Translations under genes and position numbers: made by a program | Assembly (NCBI RefSeq): GCF_025151995.1 | Contig: NZ_CP102290.1 | Location: 4,081,840-4,145,839 of the forward strand | Direction: 5' to 3' | Source of the DNA: Ruminococcus gauvreauii | Lineage (GTDB): Bacteria > Bacillota > Clostridia > Lachnospirales > Lachnospiraceae | DNA: 64,000 nucleotides | Shown here: positions 16,771 to 26,429 of the stretch, piece after piece | Layout: the number at the start of each line of letters is the position of its first letter | How positions within the stretch are numbered: the first letter of the stretch is position 1 | The notes under the pieces: model-generated | Told to the model about the DNA's origin: nothing | The model's database searches: none | What the model saw: the letters and a program-made list of their open reading frames with translations, nothing else

Positions 16771-18372
16771 TCACAGATTCAGTGCCGCAGCGACAGCTTC
16801 CGCTGTCTTCAGGCCGTCGATTGCTGCCGAAGTGATTCCTCCGGCATATCCGGCGCCTTCGCCGCAGGGAAAAATACCGGAAATATTGCTCATCAGCCGG
16901 TCGTCGCGATGGATTCGTACAGGTGACGAAGTTCTGCTCTCCACCGCACTCAGCAGGCAGTCTGCGCGGTCAAATCCAGGTATTTTTTTCCCGAAGGCAT
17001 GGATTCCTTCCACAAGCGCATCTGCCATAAATCCCGGAAGACATGCACGGACATTGCACAGGCTGTGTCTTCCTTTGATATTCGGAAGGATTTCACCGTA
17101 AGAACGGCTCTCCCGCATCGCCTCAAAATCCTCAAACAGCTGAACGGGTACGGCGCCGCCCGCGATCTGAAAGGCATGTTCTTCCAAATGACGCTGAAAA
17201 GCCAGTCCCGCCAGCTCCCGGGGCGCCCCAGGAGAAAGACAGGTCCAAAAGTCTTCAGGATTCACAGTCACGATCACGGCGCTGTTGGCATTCCCGGAAT
17301 CTCTGTCATGATAACTCATCCCGTTTACAGCCAGCCGGTTCAGTTCAGATGAAGCATTTACGACATAACCTCCGGGGCACATGCAGAACGTATAGATCCC
17401 CCGTCCGCCGGAAAGCTGATGCGTCAGCTTATAAGCGGCAGCACCGAGCAGAGGGACTTCCCGCTGACCGTATTGGGACATATTGATCATCTCCTGCGGA
17501 TGTTCGATCCGGATGCCGGCGGCAAAAGATTTCGCACTCATCCGGATTCCTTTTTCGTGAAGCATTGTGAACGTGTCGCGTGCACTGTGTCCGATCGCAC
17601 AGACGAGGTGCCCGGCCGGCATCCATTCTTCATGGTTCAGTTCAATTGCATGGAGCTGTCCGCTGCGGATGTCAAGATCCGTCAGCTGAGTCCCGAACCG
17701 GAACTCACCGCCGAGACATTCGATCTGAATCCGGATGTTTTTTACGATATCCACCAGAAGATCCGTTCCGAGATGTGGTTTTTGCTGATACAGGATCTCC
17801 GCCGGAGCTCCCGCCTCGACAAACATTTTCAGGACTTCGCGGTTACGCCCTTTCGGGTCTTTTACGGAGGTATTCAGTTTCCCGTCGGAGAACGTCCCGG
17901 CACCGCCCTCTCCGAACTGGACGTTAGACTGTTCATTCAGCATGCCAGTCTGCCAGAAATGTGCAACGCTCTTCATTCGCTGCTCTACCGGTTCGCCCCG
18001 TTCTATGACGATCGGACGAATCCCGTGCTTTGCCAGCATCCAGGCACAGAACATACCGGCAGGACCGCTCCCTGCGATGACCGGACGGCACTTATCTGCG
18101 GGGACGGTTTGCGGAAAGTGATAAGAACAGCTCTTGGTTGACGTAATATTTTTATCGTGCGCTTTTTGAAGAACTTTCGTCTCGGCTTCTGTTTTCACAT
18201 CAATGGTATAAACAAAAAACAGCGCAGGTTTTTTCCTGGCATCCAGTGACTGACGGATAATGTCATATCCCTGGATCCTGTCCGCCGGTATCTTCAGCAG
18301 TCTTGCAGCTTTATTTTTTAAATCATCCTGTGTATGTTGAATCGGCAGCTTTAACTGAGTGATCCTGATCAT
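16771..18372 (-). CDS. FAD-dependent oxidoreductase of the YhfW/UPF-type dehydrogenase family
   Basis: A 533-residue flavoprotein common in Firmicutes; its substrate is unknown. It has an N-terminal 80-residue domain (MIRITQLKLPIQHTQDD...), an FAD dinucleotide fold with VIAGSGPAGMFCAWMLAKHG, a GEGGAGTFSDGKLNT block, and a C-terminal FPCGEGAGYAGGITSAAIDG FAD-binding block. The start at 18372 is chosen because GGAGGA lies upstream; the open frame extends to 18453 inside the neighbour. Its ATG overlaps the upstream flavoprotein stop as ATGA, suggesting the two are made together. Confidence 0.85.
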   Translation of the reverse strand: MIRITQLKLPIQHTQDDLKNKAARLLKIPADRIQGYDIIRQSLDARKKPALFFVYTIDVKTEAETKVLQKAHDKNITSTKSCSYHFPQTVPADKCRPVIAGSGPAGMFCAWMLAKHGIRPIVIERGEPVEQRMKSVAHFWQTGMLNEQSNVQFGEGGAGTFSDGKLNTSVKDPKGRNREVLKMFVEAGAPAEILYQQKPHLGTDLLVDIVKNIRIQIECLGGEFRFGTQLTDLDIRSGQLHAIELNHEEWMPAGHLVCAIGHSARDTFTMLHEKGIRMSAKSFAAGIRIEHPQEMINMSQYGQREVPLLGAAAYKLTHQLSGGRGIYTFCMCPGGYVVNASSELNRLAVNGMSYHDRDSGNANSAVIVTVNPEDFWTCLSPGAPRELAGLAFQRHLEEHAFQIAGGAVPVQLFEDFEAMRESRSYGEILPNIKGRHSLCNVRACLPGFMADALVEGIHAFGKKIPGFDRADCLLSAVESRTSSPVRIHRDDRLMSNISGIFPCGEGAGYAGGITSAAIDGLKTAEAVAAALNL

Positions 18373-19553
18373 GGCTGTTCCTCCGCTGCGCTGCTTCTTC
18401 CTGCCAGCGCCCCGCTGCTCCACGCCCACTGAAGATTGTATCCGCCGCAGCACCCGTCGACATCGACGACTTCTCCTGCGAAATACAGACCGGATATTTT
18501 TTTCGATTCCATGGTAACAGGGTCAATCTCGCCGGTAAAGACTCCGCCGCTTGTGACCTGCGCCTGCTCCATCGAATGGGCGTCTCTTATGATGACCGGA
18601 AACTTCTTTAACTTTTCCGCGAGTTCAGCCAGAGTTTTAATCTCCGTACAGAACAGCGGAATCAGTTTCTGAGGAAAGAGACCGATCAGTGATTCGGAAA
18701 TCGTCTTATAAGGACATTGTTCCTGTCTGTTTTCCAGAAAGACAAGAAGCTCTTCCACCGTGAAATCCGGCATGAAATCAAGAACCGCGAGCACACGCTG
18801 CCCTTCATCAAGTGCACGCGCCGCGAAACGGCTCACCTGAAAAACCGGAATTCCGGAGATACCGTAATCTGTAAACTGTACCTCACCGCGCTCAGTGAAC
18901 ATACAGATGTCGTTCGTATACAGTGATACCGACGCCTCAAAACGCACGCCGGCCCACTTTGAAAAATAATTCCCCATCCCGCGAAGGCCAACGAGAGCGG
19001 GCAGAGGTTTGATAATCGTATGACCGAGTGATTCTGCCAGATGAAATCCGTCCATGCCGGAACCTGCGATATTGGATGCTGCACCGCCGGCAGCGAGAAT
19101 CACACGATCTGCCTGATATGTATAACTCTGTGTTGTGACCTGAAACAGTCCCGCTTTTTCGATTCGCTGTACACGCTCCCTTGTTTTCAGCTTCACATGC
19201 AGATACTCGGCTTCCATGCGTAGGATGTCCCGTACCGCCTGGGCCTGTTCACTGAATGGATAAAGGCCTCCGTTTTTATTTCGCGTGTAAACACCGAGTC
19301 CGGTAAAAAACTTCAGGGTATCGGTGAGACCAAACGCTGATATCACCTTCCATGCAAACAGAGGTTCTGAGCCGCGGTAACACGCGGGTTCCTGCTTAAC
19401 GTTGGTCAGATTACACTTGCCGTTGCCGGTCGCCAGAAGTTTCTTTCCGACCGTATCATTTTGTTCCAGCACAGTCACTGAGGCCCCGATTCGCGCGGCT
19501 GTGACTGCTGCCATGAGTCCTGCGGCTCCGCCGCCTATCACGATAATCTGCAT
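18369..19553 (-). CDS. NAD(P)/FAD-dependent oxidoreductase, HI0933/BaiN-like
   Basis: Flavoprotein of the HI0933 family, which includes BaiN-type enzymes; the substrate here cannot be read from sequence. It begins with the FAD fold IIVIGGGAAGLMAAVTAARIG and has NDTVGKKLLATGNGKCNLTN, ILAAGGAASN and a C-terminal GLYFAGEVVDVDGCCGGYNLQWAWSSG block, all typical. I choose the ATG at 19553 (394 residues), which has GGAGGAAATC in front, over 19574. It overlaps the next flavoprotein gene by four bases. Confidence 0.88.
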   Translation of the reverse strand: MQIIVIGGGAAGLMAAVTAARIGASVTVLEQNDTVGKKLLATGNGKCNLTNVKQEPACYRGSEPLFAWKVISAFGLTDTLKFFTGLGVYTRNKNGGLYPFSEQAQAVRDILRMEAEYLHVKLKTRERVQRIEKAGLFQVTTQSYTYQADRVILAAGGAASNIAGSGMDGFHLAESLGHTIIKPLPALVGLRGMGNYFSKWAGVRFEASVSLYTNDICMFTERGEVQFTDYGISGIPVFQVSRFAARALDEGQRVLAVLDFMPDFTVEELLVFLENRQEQCPYKTISESLIGLFPQKLIPLFCTEIKTLAELAEKLKKFPVIIRDAHSMEQAQVTSGGVFTGEIDPVTMESKKISGLYFAGEVVDVDGCCGGYNLQWAWSSGALAGRSSAAEEQP

Positions 19554-19595
19554 GATTTCCTCCTGTAGGCGCACAGCGCCATAAGATCGTTTCTC

Positions 19596-20879
19596 CTATA
19601 ATGTTACCATCTGCGCGTCTTTCAGTTTCTGAAGACTCATGAGAATGCCGAATTTTGCGTGTTCCCAGGTGAGTCCGCCCTGGAAATATACAGCGTATGG
19701 AGGCTTGATCGGTCCGTCGGCACTCAGCTCGATGGAAGAACCCTGTACAAATGCACCGGCAGCCATGATGACCTCACTGTCATATCCCGGCATCGCCCAG
19801 GGTTCAGGAGATACATAGCTGTCGACCGGAGCCGCAGCCTGAATGCCTTTGCAGAACGCGATGACCCCTTCCGGTTTCCCGAATGTGACCGCCTGAATGA
19901 TATCATGCCGGCTTTCCGTACTGTTCGGTACAACTGCAAATCCCAGCTTTTCATAGATATTGGCTGCGAAAATGGCTCCTTTCAGCGCTCCGGCCACAAC
20001 GGTCGGCGCCAGAAAGAATCCCTGGTAGAATGCCTGGTTCACGCCGAGTGTAGCGCCGACTTCTTTTCCAAGGCCGGGTGAGGTCAGACGGTACGCTGCA
20101 TTCTCCACAAATTCTTTTTTGCCCGCGATATAACCGCCGATCGGCGCCAGCCCGCCTCCCGGATTTTTTATCAGCGACCCTACGATCAGATCAGCGCCTA
20201 CGTCGGTCGGTTCCAGAGTTTCCACGAATTCTCCGTAGCAATTATCCACCATACAGATGACGTCCGGTCTCAGGCTCCTGATAAATGCGATCAGTTCTCC
20301 AATGCGCGCCACTGACAGTGTCGGCCTTGTCTGATAGCCTTTGGAACGCTGAATCGTGACGAGTCTAGTCTTGTCATTCAGTGCATTCCTTATTCCTTCA
20401 TAATCAAAAGAGCCGTCTGCATTTAAATCCACCTGGCGGTAGCTGACTCCGTATTCTGCGAGCGATCCGTTAGAAGGGCGGATACCTATCACTTCTTCGA
20501 GCGTATCGTACGGTTTGCCCACCGGCGACAGGAGTTCATCTCCCGGACGCAGATTCCCTGCAAGTGCAACTGCAAGCGCATGAGTACCGCAGGCGATCTG
20601 AGGCCGTACCAGCGCAGATTCCGTGTGAAATGCAGAGGCATACACATCTTCCAGTGTGTCACGTCCGAGATCATTATATCCGTATCCGCTGCTGGAAACA
20701 AAGCATGCTTCACTTACCCTGTTTTCCTGCATCGCACGGATCACTTTCAGCTGGTTGTATTCTGCCACGTCATCAATCGCCTCAAAGCGCGGTTTGAGTT
20801 CTCTTTGGATCTGTTCGCCGAAATCATATACTGTTTGTTCAATCCCGAGAGATCGATAGAGTTCCTGTCTGGAGTACAT
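19596..20879 (-). CDS. ynbB: YnbB-like PLP enzyme (methionine gamma-lyase-related, 'aluminum resistance')
   Basis: PLP-dependent protein of the cystathionine/methionine gamma-lyase-related family long annotated as aluminum resistance protein; its true reaction is not established. The 427-residue sequence has CGTHALAVALAGNLRPGDELLS for cofactor phosphate contacts, VDNCYGEFVE, and SLIKNPGGGLAPIGGY, in which the Lys is the likely PLP Schiff-base residue. It starts right after the miaA stop with GAGGAAATAAT before the ATG. The order mutS-mutL-miaA-ynbB is conserved in many Firmicutes. Confidence 0.88.
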   Translation of the reverse strand: MYSRQELYRSLGIEQTVYDFGEQIQRELKPRFEAIDDVAEYNQLKVIRAMQENRVSEACFVSSSGYGYNDLGRDTLEDVYASAFHTESALVRPQIACGTHALAVALAGNLRPGDELLSPVGKPYDTLEEVIGIRPSNGSLAEYGVSYRQVDLNADGSFDYEGIRNALNDKTRLVTIQRSKGYQTRPTLSVARIGELIAFIRSLRPDVICMVDNCYGEFVETLEPTDVGADLIVGSLIKNPGGGLAPIGGYIAGKKEFVENAAYRLTSPGLGKEVGATLGVNQAFYQGFFLAPTVVAGALKGAIFAANIYEKLGFAVVPNSTESRHDIIQAVTFGKPEGVIAFCKGIQAAAPVDSYVSPEPWAMPGYDSEVIMAAGAFVQGSSIELSADGPIKPPYAVYFQGGLTWEHAKFGILMSLQKLKDAQMVTL

Positions 20880-20880
20880 A

Positions 20881-21831
20881 TTATTTCCTCATTTCCATAT
20901 TTTTTTCTCTGACAAGATCCAGAATGTAGGAAAGGATCCTGTCGTTGTTGTAATCAAACTCATCCTTGCGAATCCAGTTGACATCACGTTCTCTCTTAAA
21001 CCATGTCAGCTGTCGTTTGGCGAAATGCCGGGTATCACGCTTCAGGATCCGGATCGCTTCCTCAAGCGTGTATTCTCCGTCCAGATAAGCCAGGATTTCT
21101 TTATAGCCGAGTCCCTTCATCGAGGTCATATCCCTGGTACATCCCATATTCCGCAGTTCCCGCACTTCCGTCAGAAGTCCGTCCTGAATCATCTGATCGA
21201 CACGCGCATCAATCCGCTGATAGAGCCGTTCCCGCCTGTCGTTCAGTACGAGGTACAGGAACTGATAGGGCGAAACCTTATGCCGCTGTTCCTCGTTATG
21301 CTCTGAAATCCGCATGCCTGTCTGCTGATAAAATTCCAACGCCCGGATGACACGTTTTACATTCCGGGGATGGATCTCTTCGGCAGCCCTCGGATCCTGT
21401 TCTTCAAGCATCCGGTGAAGAAATTCCCCGCCTTTCTCAGCTGCCGTTGCCTCCAGATATCTTCGAAAGCTGTCATCGGAACCAGCATCGGTAAAGTCGA
21501 TATCGTATACGACGGATTGAATATAGAACCCGGTTCCCCCTGTGAGGATGGGAATCCTGCCGCGCTGATGGATCTCTTCCACCGCCTGTTTTGCAAGCCT
21601 CTGAAACGTAACAACATCGAAGCTTTCTGTCGGAGCCAGGATGTCAATCAGGTGATGCGGAACACCCCCCATTTCTTCCGGCCGAATCTTGGCTGATCCG
21701 ATATCCATTTTTTTATATACCTGCATGGAGTCTGCGGATACGATCTCTCCGTTCACCGCTCTGGCGAGTGAGAGGGAAAGTTCGGTTTTTCCAACGGCTG
21801 TCGGGCCGGTCAATATCAATAATGGTTTCAT
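20881..21831 (-). CDS. miaA: tRNA dimethylallyltransferase
   Basis: Adds a dimethylallyl group to A37 of tRNAs that read UNN codons, making the substrate for MiaB, which is encoded upstream in the same cluster. The 316-residue protein has the P-loop GPTAVGKTELSLSLA, the family segment SADSMQVYKKMDIGSAK, and GGTGFYIQS. An AGGACG site precedes the ATG. It lies 11 bases after mutL. Confidence 0.95.
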   Translation of the reverse strand: MKPLLILTGPTAVGKTELSLSLARAVNGEIVSADSMQVYKKMDIGSAKIRPEEMGGVPHHLIDILAPTESFDVVTFQRLAKQAVEEIHQRGRIPILTGGTGFYIQSVVYDIDFTDAGSDDSFRRYLEATAAEKGGEFLHRMLEEQDPRAAEEIHPRNVKRVIRALEFYQQTGMRISEHNEEQRHKVSPYQFLYLVLNDRRERLYQRIDARVDQMIQDGLLTEVRELRNMGCTRDMTSMKGLGYKEILAYLDGEYTLEEAIRILKRDTRHFAKRQLTWFKRERDVNWIRKDEFDYNNDRILSYILDLVREKNMEMRK

Positions 21832-21842
21832 AACTATTCGTC

Positions 21843-23759
21843 CTATACGATTCTTTTAAATTTCTTTTCCAGTTCATACCTGCTCATGGAGATGATCGTA
21901 GGTCTGCCATGCGGGCAGTTATACGGGTTTTCCAGTGTGAGCAGCTGATCAATCAGGACCTGTGCCTCGCGAAACGACAGTTTCTGGTTTCCTTTGACAG
22001 CTGCTTTGCAGGCCATGACGGCGAGTTTTTCCACGAAGATTTCAAGTGTCACGGAACCGGCCGTCTCCTCTTCCATACTGTCGATCAGCTCGACCAGCAG
22101 TGTCTCGTCGGCGATTCCGAAGAGGTTATAGGGCACTGCACGTACGGTATACTCTTTGCCGCCAAACGCCTCCAGTTCGAACCCCATCTCTCTGAAGAGC
22201 CCCTCGTGCTTTCTCATCAGCGCCAGCTGCTGAAGGTTTAAGGAGATGATGATCGGGACAGCAAGATACTGTGAAGTAATCTGCTTGCCGCGCAGATCCG
22301 CCATCATCTTTTCATAGAGCACCTTTTCGTGTGCGGCGTGCTGGTCGATGATGAACAGTTTCTCCTCCATCTCCACCAGCCAGTAGGTGGAAAACACCTG
22401 ACCAATGAGTCTGTGCAGGCTCCGTGAATTCTCCGACAGCAGTTTTTTGTCCTCGAACATGGAGAGCTGACCGTCCTGTTTCACCTGGACACTCTCTGAG
22501 ACAACCGGCCTGTTCAGAGCGGCTGATTCTCCCGAAGCAGCGGAAGTTTCTGCATCCTTTGCAATGGGCTGCTGTACGGCAGGCGAGGAAGGCGTATCCG
22601 TGGGAACCGGTGTATTCTCAGAGACAGGCATGTCTGCTGGAGCAGGCGCGTACGCCGGAGTCTCCCGCAGCATTTCACGGCGTCTGATTTCAAATGGTTC
22701 CGGGACAGACGGTCTGGAAGATTCTTTTACACGGTCTTTTTTAGGTGTGAAGGAAACCTCCGGTATCAGTTCCTTTTCAGTGAGGGCATCGCAGATCGCG
22801 CGGTATAAGGTCTGATATACCAGGTCTGTCTTCTCGAAACGGACTTCCATCTTCGACGGATGTACATTGACGTCGACATTCTCTGAATTCACGGTGATGA
22901 ACAGTGAGGTGAAGGGAAATTTATGCTGCATCATGAAGGAACGGTAGCCGTCCTCGATCGCTTTTGTGATCATCTTGTTCTTCACATACCGGCCATTCAC
23001 ATAATAGTTCTCAAAGGTACGGTTTCCGCGTGATATGGAAGGTTTTCCAATAAATCCGGTGATACGGATTCCATCCCCGGCCGTATCGATCTCCAGCAGT
23101 TCTTTTGTGATGTCGCGTCCGTAAATCTGGTAAATCACTTCTTTGAAATTTCCGTTTCCTGAAGTGTGTAGTTTTGTCTGACCGTTCTGCATGTATTTAA
23201 AAGAAATCTCCGGATGGGAAAGCGCCATCTGTTCCATGATACTTCCAATGTAAGAGCCCTCCGTCGCGGGAGATTTCAGGAACTTAGCGCGTGCCGGCGT
23301 ATTATAAAACAGGTTCCTCACCAGAAATGTCGTTCCCTGAGGAGCGCCGATCTCTTCCAGCCCTTTTTCCATGCCTCCCTCGATCAGATATCTTGTCCCG
23401 GTCAGTGCATCCGGTGTTTTCGTGATCAGTTCAACCTGTGATACCGCAGCGATACTGGATAATGCTTCACCGCGGAATCCGAGAGAGGCGATCTGAAGCA
23501 GGTCGTCAATCGTCTGTATCTTACTGGTGGCATGGCGCAGAAAAGCCAGGGGTACCTGCTCTTTCGGTATTCCCATTCCGTTATCTGTGATACGGATGAA
23601 AGAGGTGCCGCCCTCCCTGATCTCCACCGTGATCGCTGATGATCTGGCATCCACGGCATTTTCCACCAGCTCCTTCACGATGGAGGAGGGTCTTTCGACA
23701 ACTTCACCTGCCGCAATTTTGTCTATTGTATTCTGGTCCAATAAAGAGATTTTATTCAT
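21843..23759 (-). CDS. mutL: DNA mismatch repair protein MutL
   Basis: Mismatch-repair ATPase and nicking endonuclease. The N-terminal GHKL ATPase domain (1-330) has ELVENAVDARSSAI, DNGMGIP and GFRGEALSSIAAVS. A Pro/Ala/Ser-rich linker spans about 350-430. The C-terminal domain has the endonuclease motif DQHAAHEKVLYE and the metal-binding NCPHGRP, so it is the nicking type found in bacteria without MutH. I choose the ATG at 23759 (MNKISLLDQ), the usual family start, over 23771. It overlaps or abuts the mutS stop at 23765. Confidence 0.94.
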   Translation of the reverse strand: MNKISLLDQNTIDKIAAGEVVERPSSIVKELVENAVDARSSAITVEIREGGTSFIRITDNGMGIPKEQVPLAFLRHATSKIQTIDDLLQIASLGFRGEALSSIAAVSQVELITKTPDALTGTRYLIEGGMEKGLEEIGAPQGTTFLVRNLFYNTPARAKFLKSPATEGSYIGSIMEQMALSHPEISFKYMQNGQTKLHTSGNGNFKEVIYQIYGRDITKELLEIDTAGDGIRITGFIGKPSISRGNRTFENYYVNGRYVKNKMITKAIEDGYRSFMMQHKFPFTSLFITVNSENVDVNVHPSKMEVRFEKTDLVYQTLYRAICDALTEKELIPEVSFTPKKDRVKESSRPSVPEPFEIRRREMLRETPAYAPAPADMPVSENTPVPTDTPSSPAVQQPIAKDAETSAASGESAALNRPVVSESVQVKQDGQLSMFEDKKLLSENSRSLHRLIGQVFSTYWLVEMEEKLFIIDQHAAHEKVLYEKMMADLRGKQITSQYLAVPIIISLNLQQLALMRKHEGLFREMGFELEAFGGKEYTVRAVPYNLFGIADETLLVELIDSMEEETAGSVTLEIFVEKLAVMACKAAVKGNQKLSFREAQVLIDQLLTLENPYNCPHGRPTIISMSRYELEKKFKRIV

Positions 23760-23764
23760 AAAAT

Positions 23765-26413
23765 TCACCATCGATTCTTAATCTTGTTCTGGAGCCTGTA
23801 GATGGTGTTGAGTGCATCCATGGGAGTCAGGTTGCTGATATCCAGCTGGCCCAGTTCTTCTATAATATCGTCATTCTGTACGGTGTCAAACAGAGAAATC
23901 TGTTCCATATCCACTTCATCGTAATGTACCGTCTGTTTCTTTGTCTTCGTGGATTTCGTCAGATCCTTGACGGCGGCCAGTATGTCTGCGTTGCTAAGCT
24001 CTTCCACCAGTTCCTTCGCGCGTTCGATCACAGAGTCGGGAACACCGGCGAGTTTTGCCACCTGAATACCGTAACTCTTGTCTGCACCGCCCTTGATGAT
24101 TTTTCTCAGAAAAACGATATCGTCTCCCTTTTCTTTCACTGCGATGCAGTAATTATTGACCCCCGGCAGCTTGCCTTCCAGTTCTGTCAGTTCGTGATAA
24201 TGCGTGGCGAACAGTGTTTTGGCGCCGAGCAGTTTGGGATTGCTGATGTGTTCGATGACCGCCCATGCGATGCTCAACCCGTCAAAAGTACTCGTGCCGC
24301 GCCCGATCTCATCCAGGATCAGAAGGCTGTCTGCCGTCGCATTACGGAGGATCGTAGCCACCTCTGTCATTTCAACCATGAAGGTACTCTGTCCGCTCGC
24401 AAGATCGTCAGAGGCACCGACTCTCGTAAAGATGCGGTCCACAATTCCGATCTTCGCTTTGTCCGCCGGGACAAAACAGCCGATCTGCGCCATCAGGACG
24501 ATCAGAGCCGTCTGTCTCATATACGTCGATTTTCCAGCCATATTCGGACCGGTGATCACAGAGATACGGCTTGCGGAATTATCCAGATACGTGTCATTTG
24601 GAATAAACATGTCGTTTGTGATCATTTTTTCCACGACCGGATGACGCCCGCCTTTGATATCGATGATTCCTTTGGTATTGATCCTCGGTCTCACATAATG
24701 ATTGTGCATCGAGACTACTGACATGGAGGCAAACACATCGGTGCATGCGATCGCGCGGGCAGTCTCCCGGATTCGGGTCATCTCTTTGGCCAGTGTATCT
24801 CTGACCTCGCAGAACAGCTGATACTCCAGCGCGTACAGCTTATCCTCTGCTCCGAGAATCATATCCTCCAGTTCCTTCAGCCGCGGTGTGATATACCGTT
24901 CGGCGTTGGTCAGGGTCTGTTTCCTCGTATAGTAGTCGGGAACCATATCTTTAAAAGAGTTCGTGACTTCCAGATAATAACCGAATACCTTGTTGTATTT
25001 GATCTTCAGATTGCGTATTCCTGTTTTTTCACGTTCCTCAGCTTCCAGCTGTGCAAGCCACGTCTTTCCCTCCGTTTTTCCCTGACGGTAGTGATCGACA
25101 TCCTCGTGGAAACCATCCTTGATAATCCCCCCCTCTTTCAGCGCCAGCGGAGGTTCTTCCTGGATGGAGTTTTCCAGCAGGGTAAACAGGTCTTCCAGCG
25201 CATCCATCTGCTGATATAATTTCACCAGAAGAGGACTCTCAAACTCCTTCAGCAGCTGACGGATATGCGGCAGCATGGAGAGGGAAGATTTGAACGCGAT
25301 AAGATCACGCGGGTTCGCCGACTGATAACTGATCCGGCTCACCAGCCGCTCCATATCGTAAACGGGATTCAGATATTCCCGTATCTCATCCCTTATGATC
25401 GCCTTTTTATTCAGCTCTTCCACGGCATCCAGACGCTCATTGATATCGTCCGCATCGATCAGAGGCTGTTCGACATAGCTGCGCAGCAGACGGGCACCCA
25501 TCGCTGTTTTTGTCTTATCCAGAACCCAGAGGAGGGAACCGCGTTTCTGTTTTTCGCGGAGCGTCTCAACAAGTTCCAGATTTCGACGGCTGGAGCTGTC
25601 GATCATCATATATCTGTCAGCAAGGTACGGGGTGATCTCCGTCATATGTGAGAGCGAATTTTTCTGCGTCTCAAACAGATACTGAAACAAGGCGCCTGCG
25701 GCAATGATTCCGTTTGGATAATCGGCAAGACCAAGGCCGGACAGTGTGATCGTCTGAAAATGATCCATCAGCGTGCGTTTGCACAATTCGTCATCAAAAT
25801 ACCATGCATCCAGAGAATAGATGCAGATACCCAGTCGGCTTTTCAGATCCTCCAGATCAATCCCGCTGACAAAAAATGCATGATTACAGATGATCTCTGC
25901 CGGGGCAAATTTGTGAATCTCATCGAGAAGCTTGCGCTCCTTATCCACTTCTGTCAAGGAGCAGTCGCCGGTTGTGACATCTGCAAGACAGATGCCGTAT
26001 GTATCCCCGAGGTATACGACAGACATGATATAGTTGTTGCGTGTCTCATCGAGGCTTTGGGTATTCAGATTTGTACCGGGAGTTACGATCCTGACCACTT
26101 CACGCCTTACCAGGCCTTTTGTCTGTTTCGGGTCTTCCGTCTGCTCACAGATTGCTACTTTATAGCCCTTTTCTATCAGCCGGTTGATATATGTCTCTGC
26201 AGCGTGGTACGGAACCCCGCACATCGGGGCGCGTTCTTCCAGTCCGCAGTCTTTCCCGGTCAGTGTGATCTCCAGTTCTTTTGTGACCAGCAGCGCGTCT
26301 TCAAAAAACATTTCATAAAAGTCACCCAGTCTGAAAAACAGAATACAGTCTTTATAGGCTTCTTTTGTCGACACATACTGCTGCATCATTGGTGAGAGAT
26401 TTGTCACATTCAT
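23765..26413 (-). CDS. mutS: DNA mismatch repair protein MutS
   Basis: Mismatch-recognition ATPase, 882 residues, full length. The mismatch-contacting Phe-X-Glu motif is present in FFRLGDFYEMF near residue 30. The C-terminal ATPase has GPNMAGKSTYMRQ (Walker A) and LLILDEIGRGTSTFDG (Walker B and signature). The region after about residue 800 ends in a short helical tail. It follows miaB by 16 bases and runs into mutL, making a miaB-mutS-mutL-miaA-ynbB transcription unit likely. Confidence 0.96.
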   Translation of the reverse strand: MNVTNLSPMMQQYVSTKEAYKDCILFFRLGDFYEMFFEDALLVTKELEITLTGKDCGLEERAPMCGVPYHAAETYINRLIEKGYKVAICEQTEDPKQTKGLVRREVVRIVTPGTNLNTQSLDETRNNYIMSVVYLGDTYGICLADVTTGDCSLTEVDKERKLLDEIHKFAPAEIICNHAFFVSGIDLEDLKSRLGICIYSLDAWYFDDELCKRTLMDHFQTITLSGLGLADYPNGIIAAGALFQYLFETQKNSLSHMTEITPYLADRYMMIDSSSRRNLELVETLREKQKRGSLLWVLDKTKTAMGARLLRSYVEQPLIDADDINERLDAVEELNKKAIIRDEIREYLNPVYDMERLVSRISYQSANPRDLIAFKSSLSMLPHIRQLLKEFESPLLVKLYQQMDALEDLFTLLENSIQEEPPLALKEGGIIKDGFHEDVDHYRQGKTEGKTWLAQLEAEEREKTGIRNLKIKYNKVFGYYLEVTNSFKDMVPDYYTRKQTLTNAERYITPRLKELEDMILGAEDKLYALEYQLFCEVRDTLAKEMTRIRETARAIACTDVFASMSVVSMHNHYVRPRINTKGIIDIKGGRHPVVEKMITNDMFIPNDTYLDNSASRISVITGPNMAGKSTYMRQTALIVLMAQIGCFVPADKAKIGIVDRIFTRVGASDDLASGQSTFMVEMTEVATILRNATADSLLILDEIGRGTSTFDGLSIAWAVIEHISNPKLLGAKTLFATHYHELTELEGKLPGVNNYCIAVKEKGDDIVFLRKIIKGGADKSYGIQVAKLAGVPDSVIERAKELVEELSNADILAAVKDLTKSTKTKKQTVHYDEVDMEQISLFDTVQNDDIIEELGQLDISNLTPMDALNTIYRLQNKIKNRW

Positions 26414-26429
26414 TGTTTTTTCCGTCCCA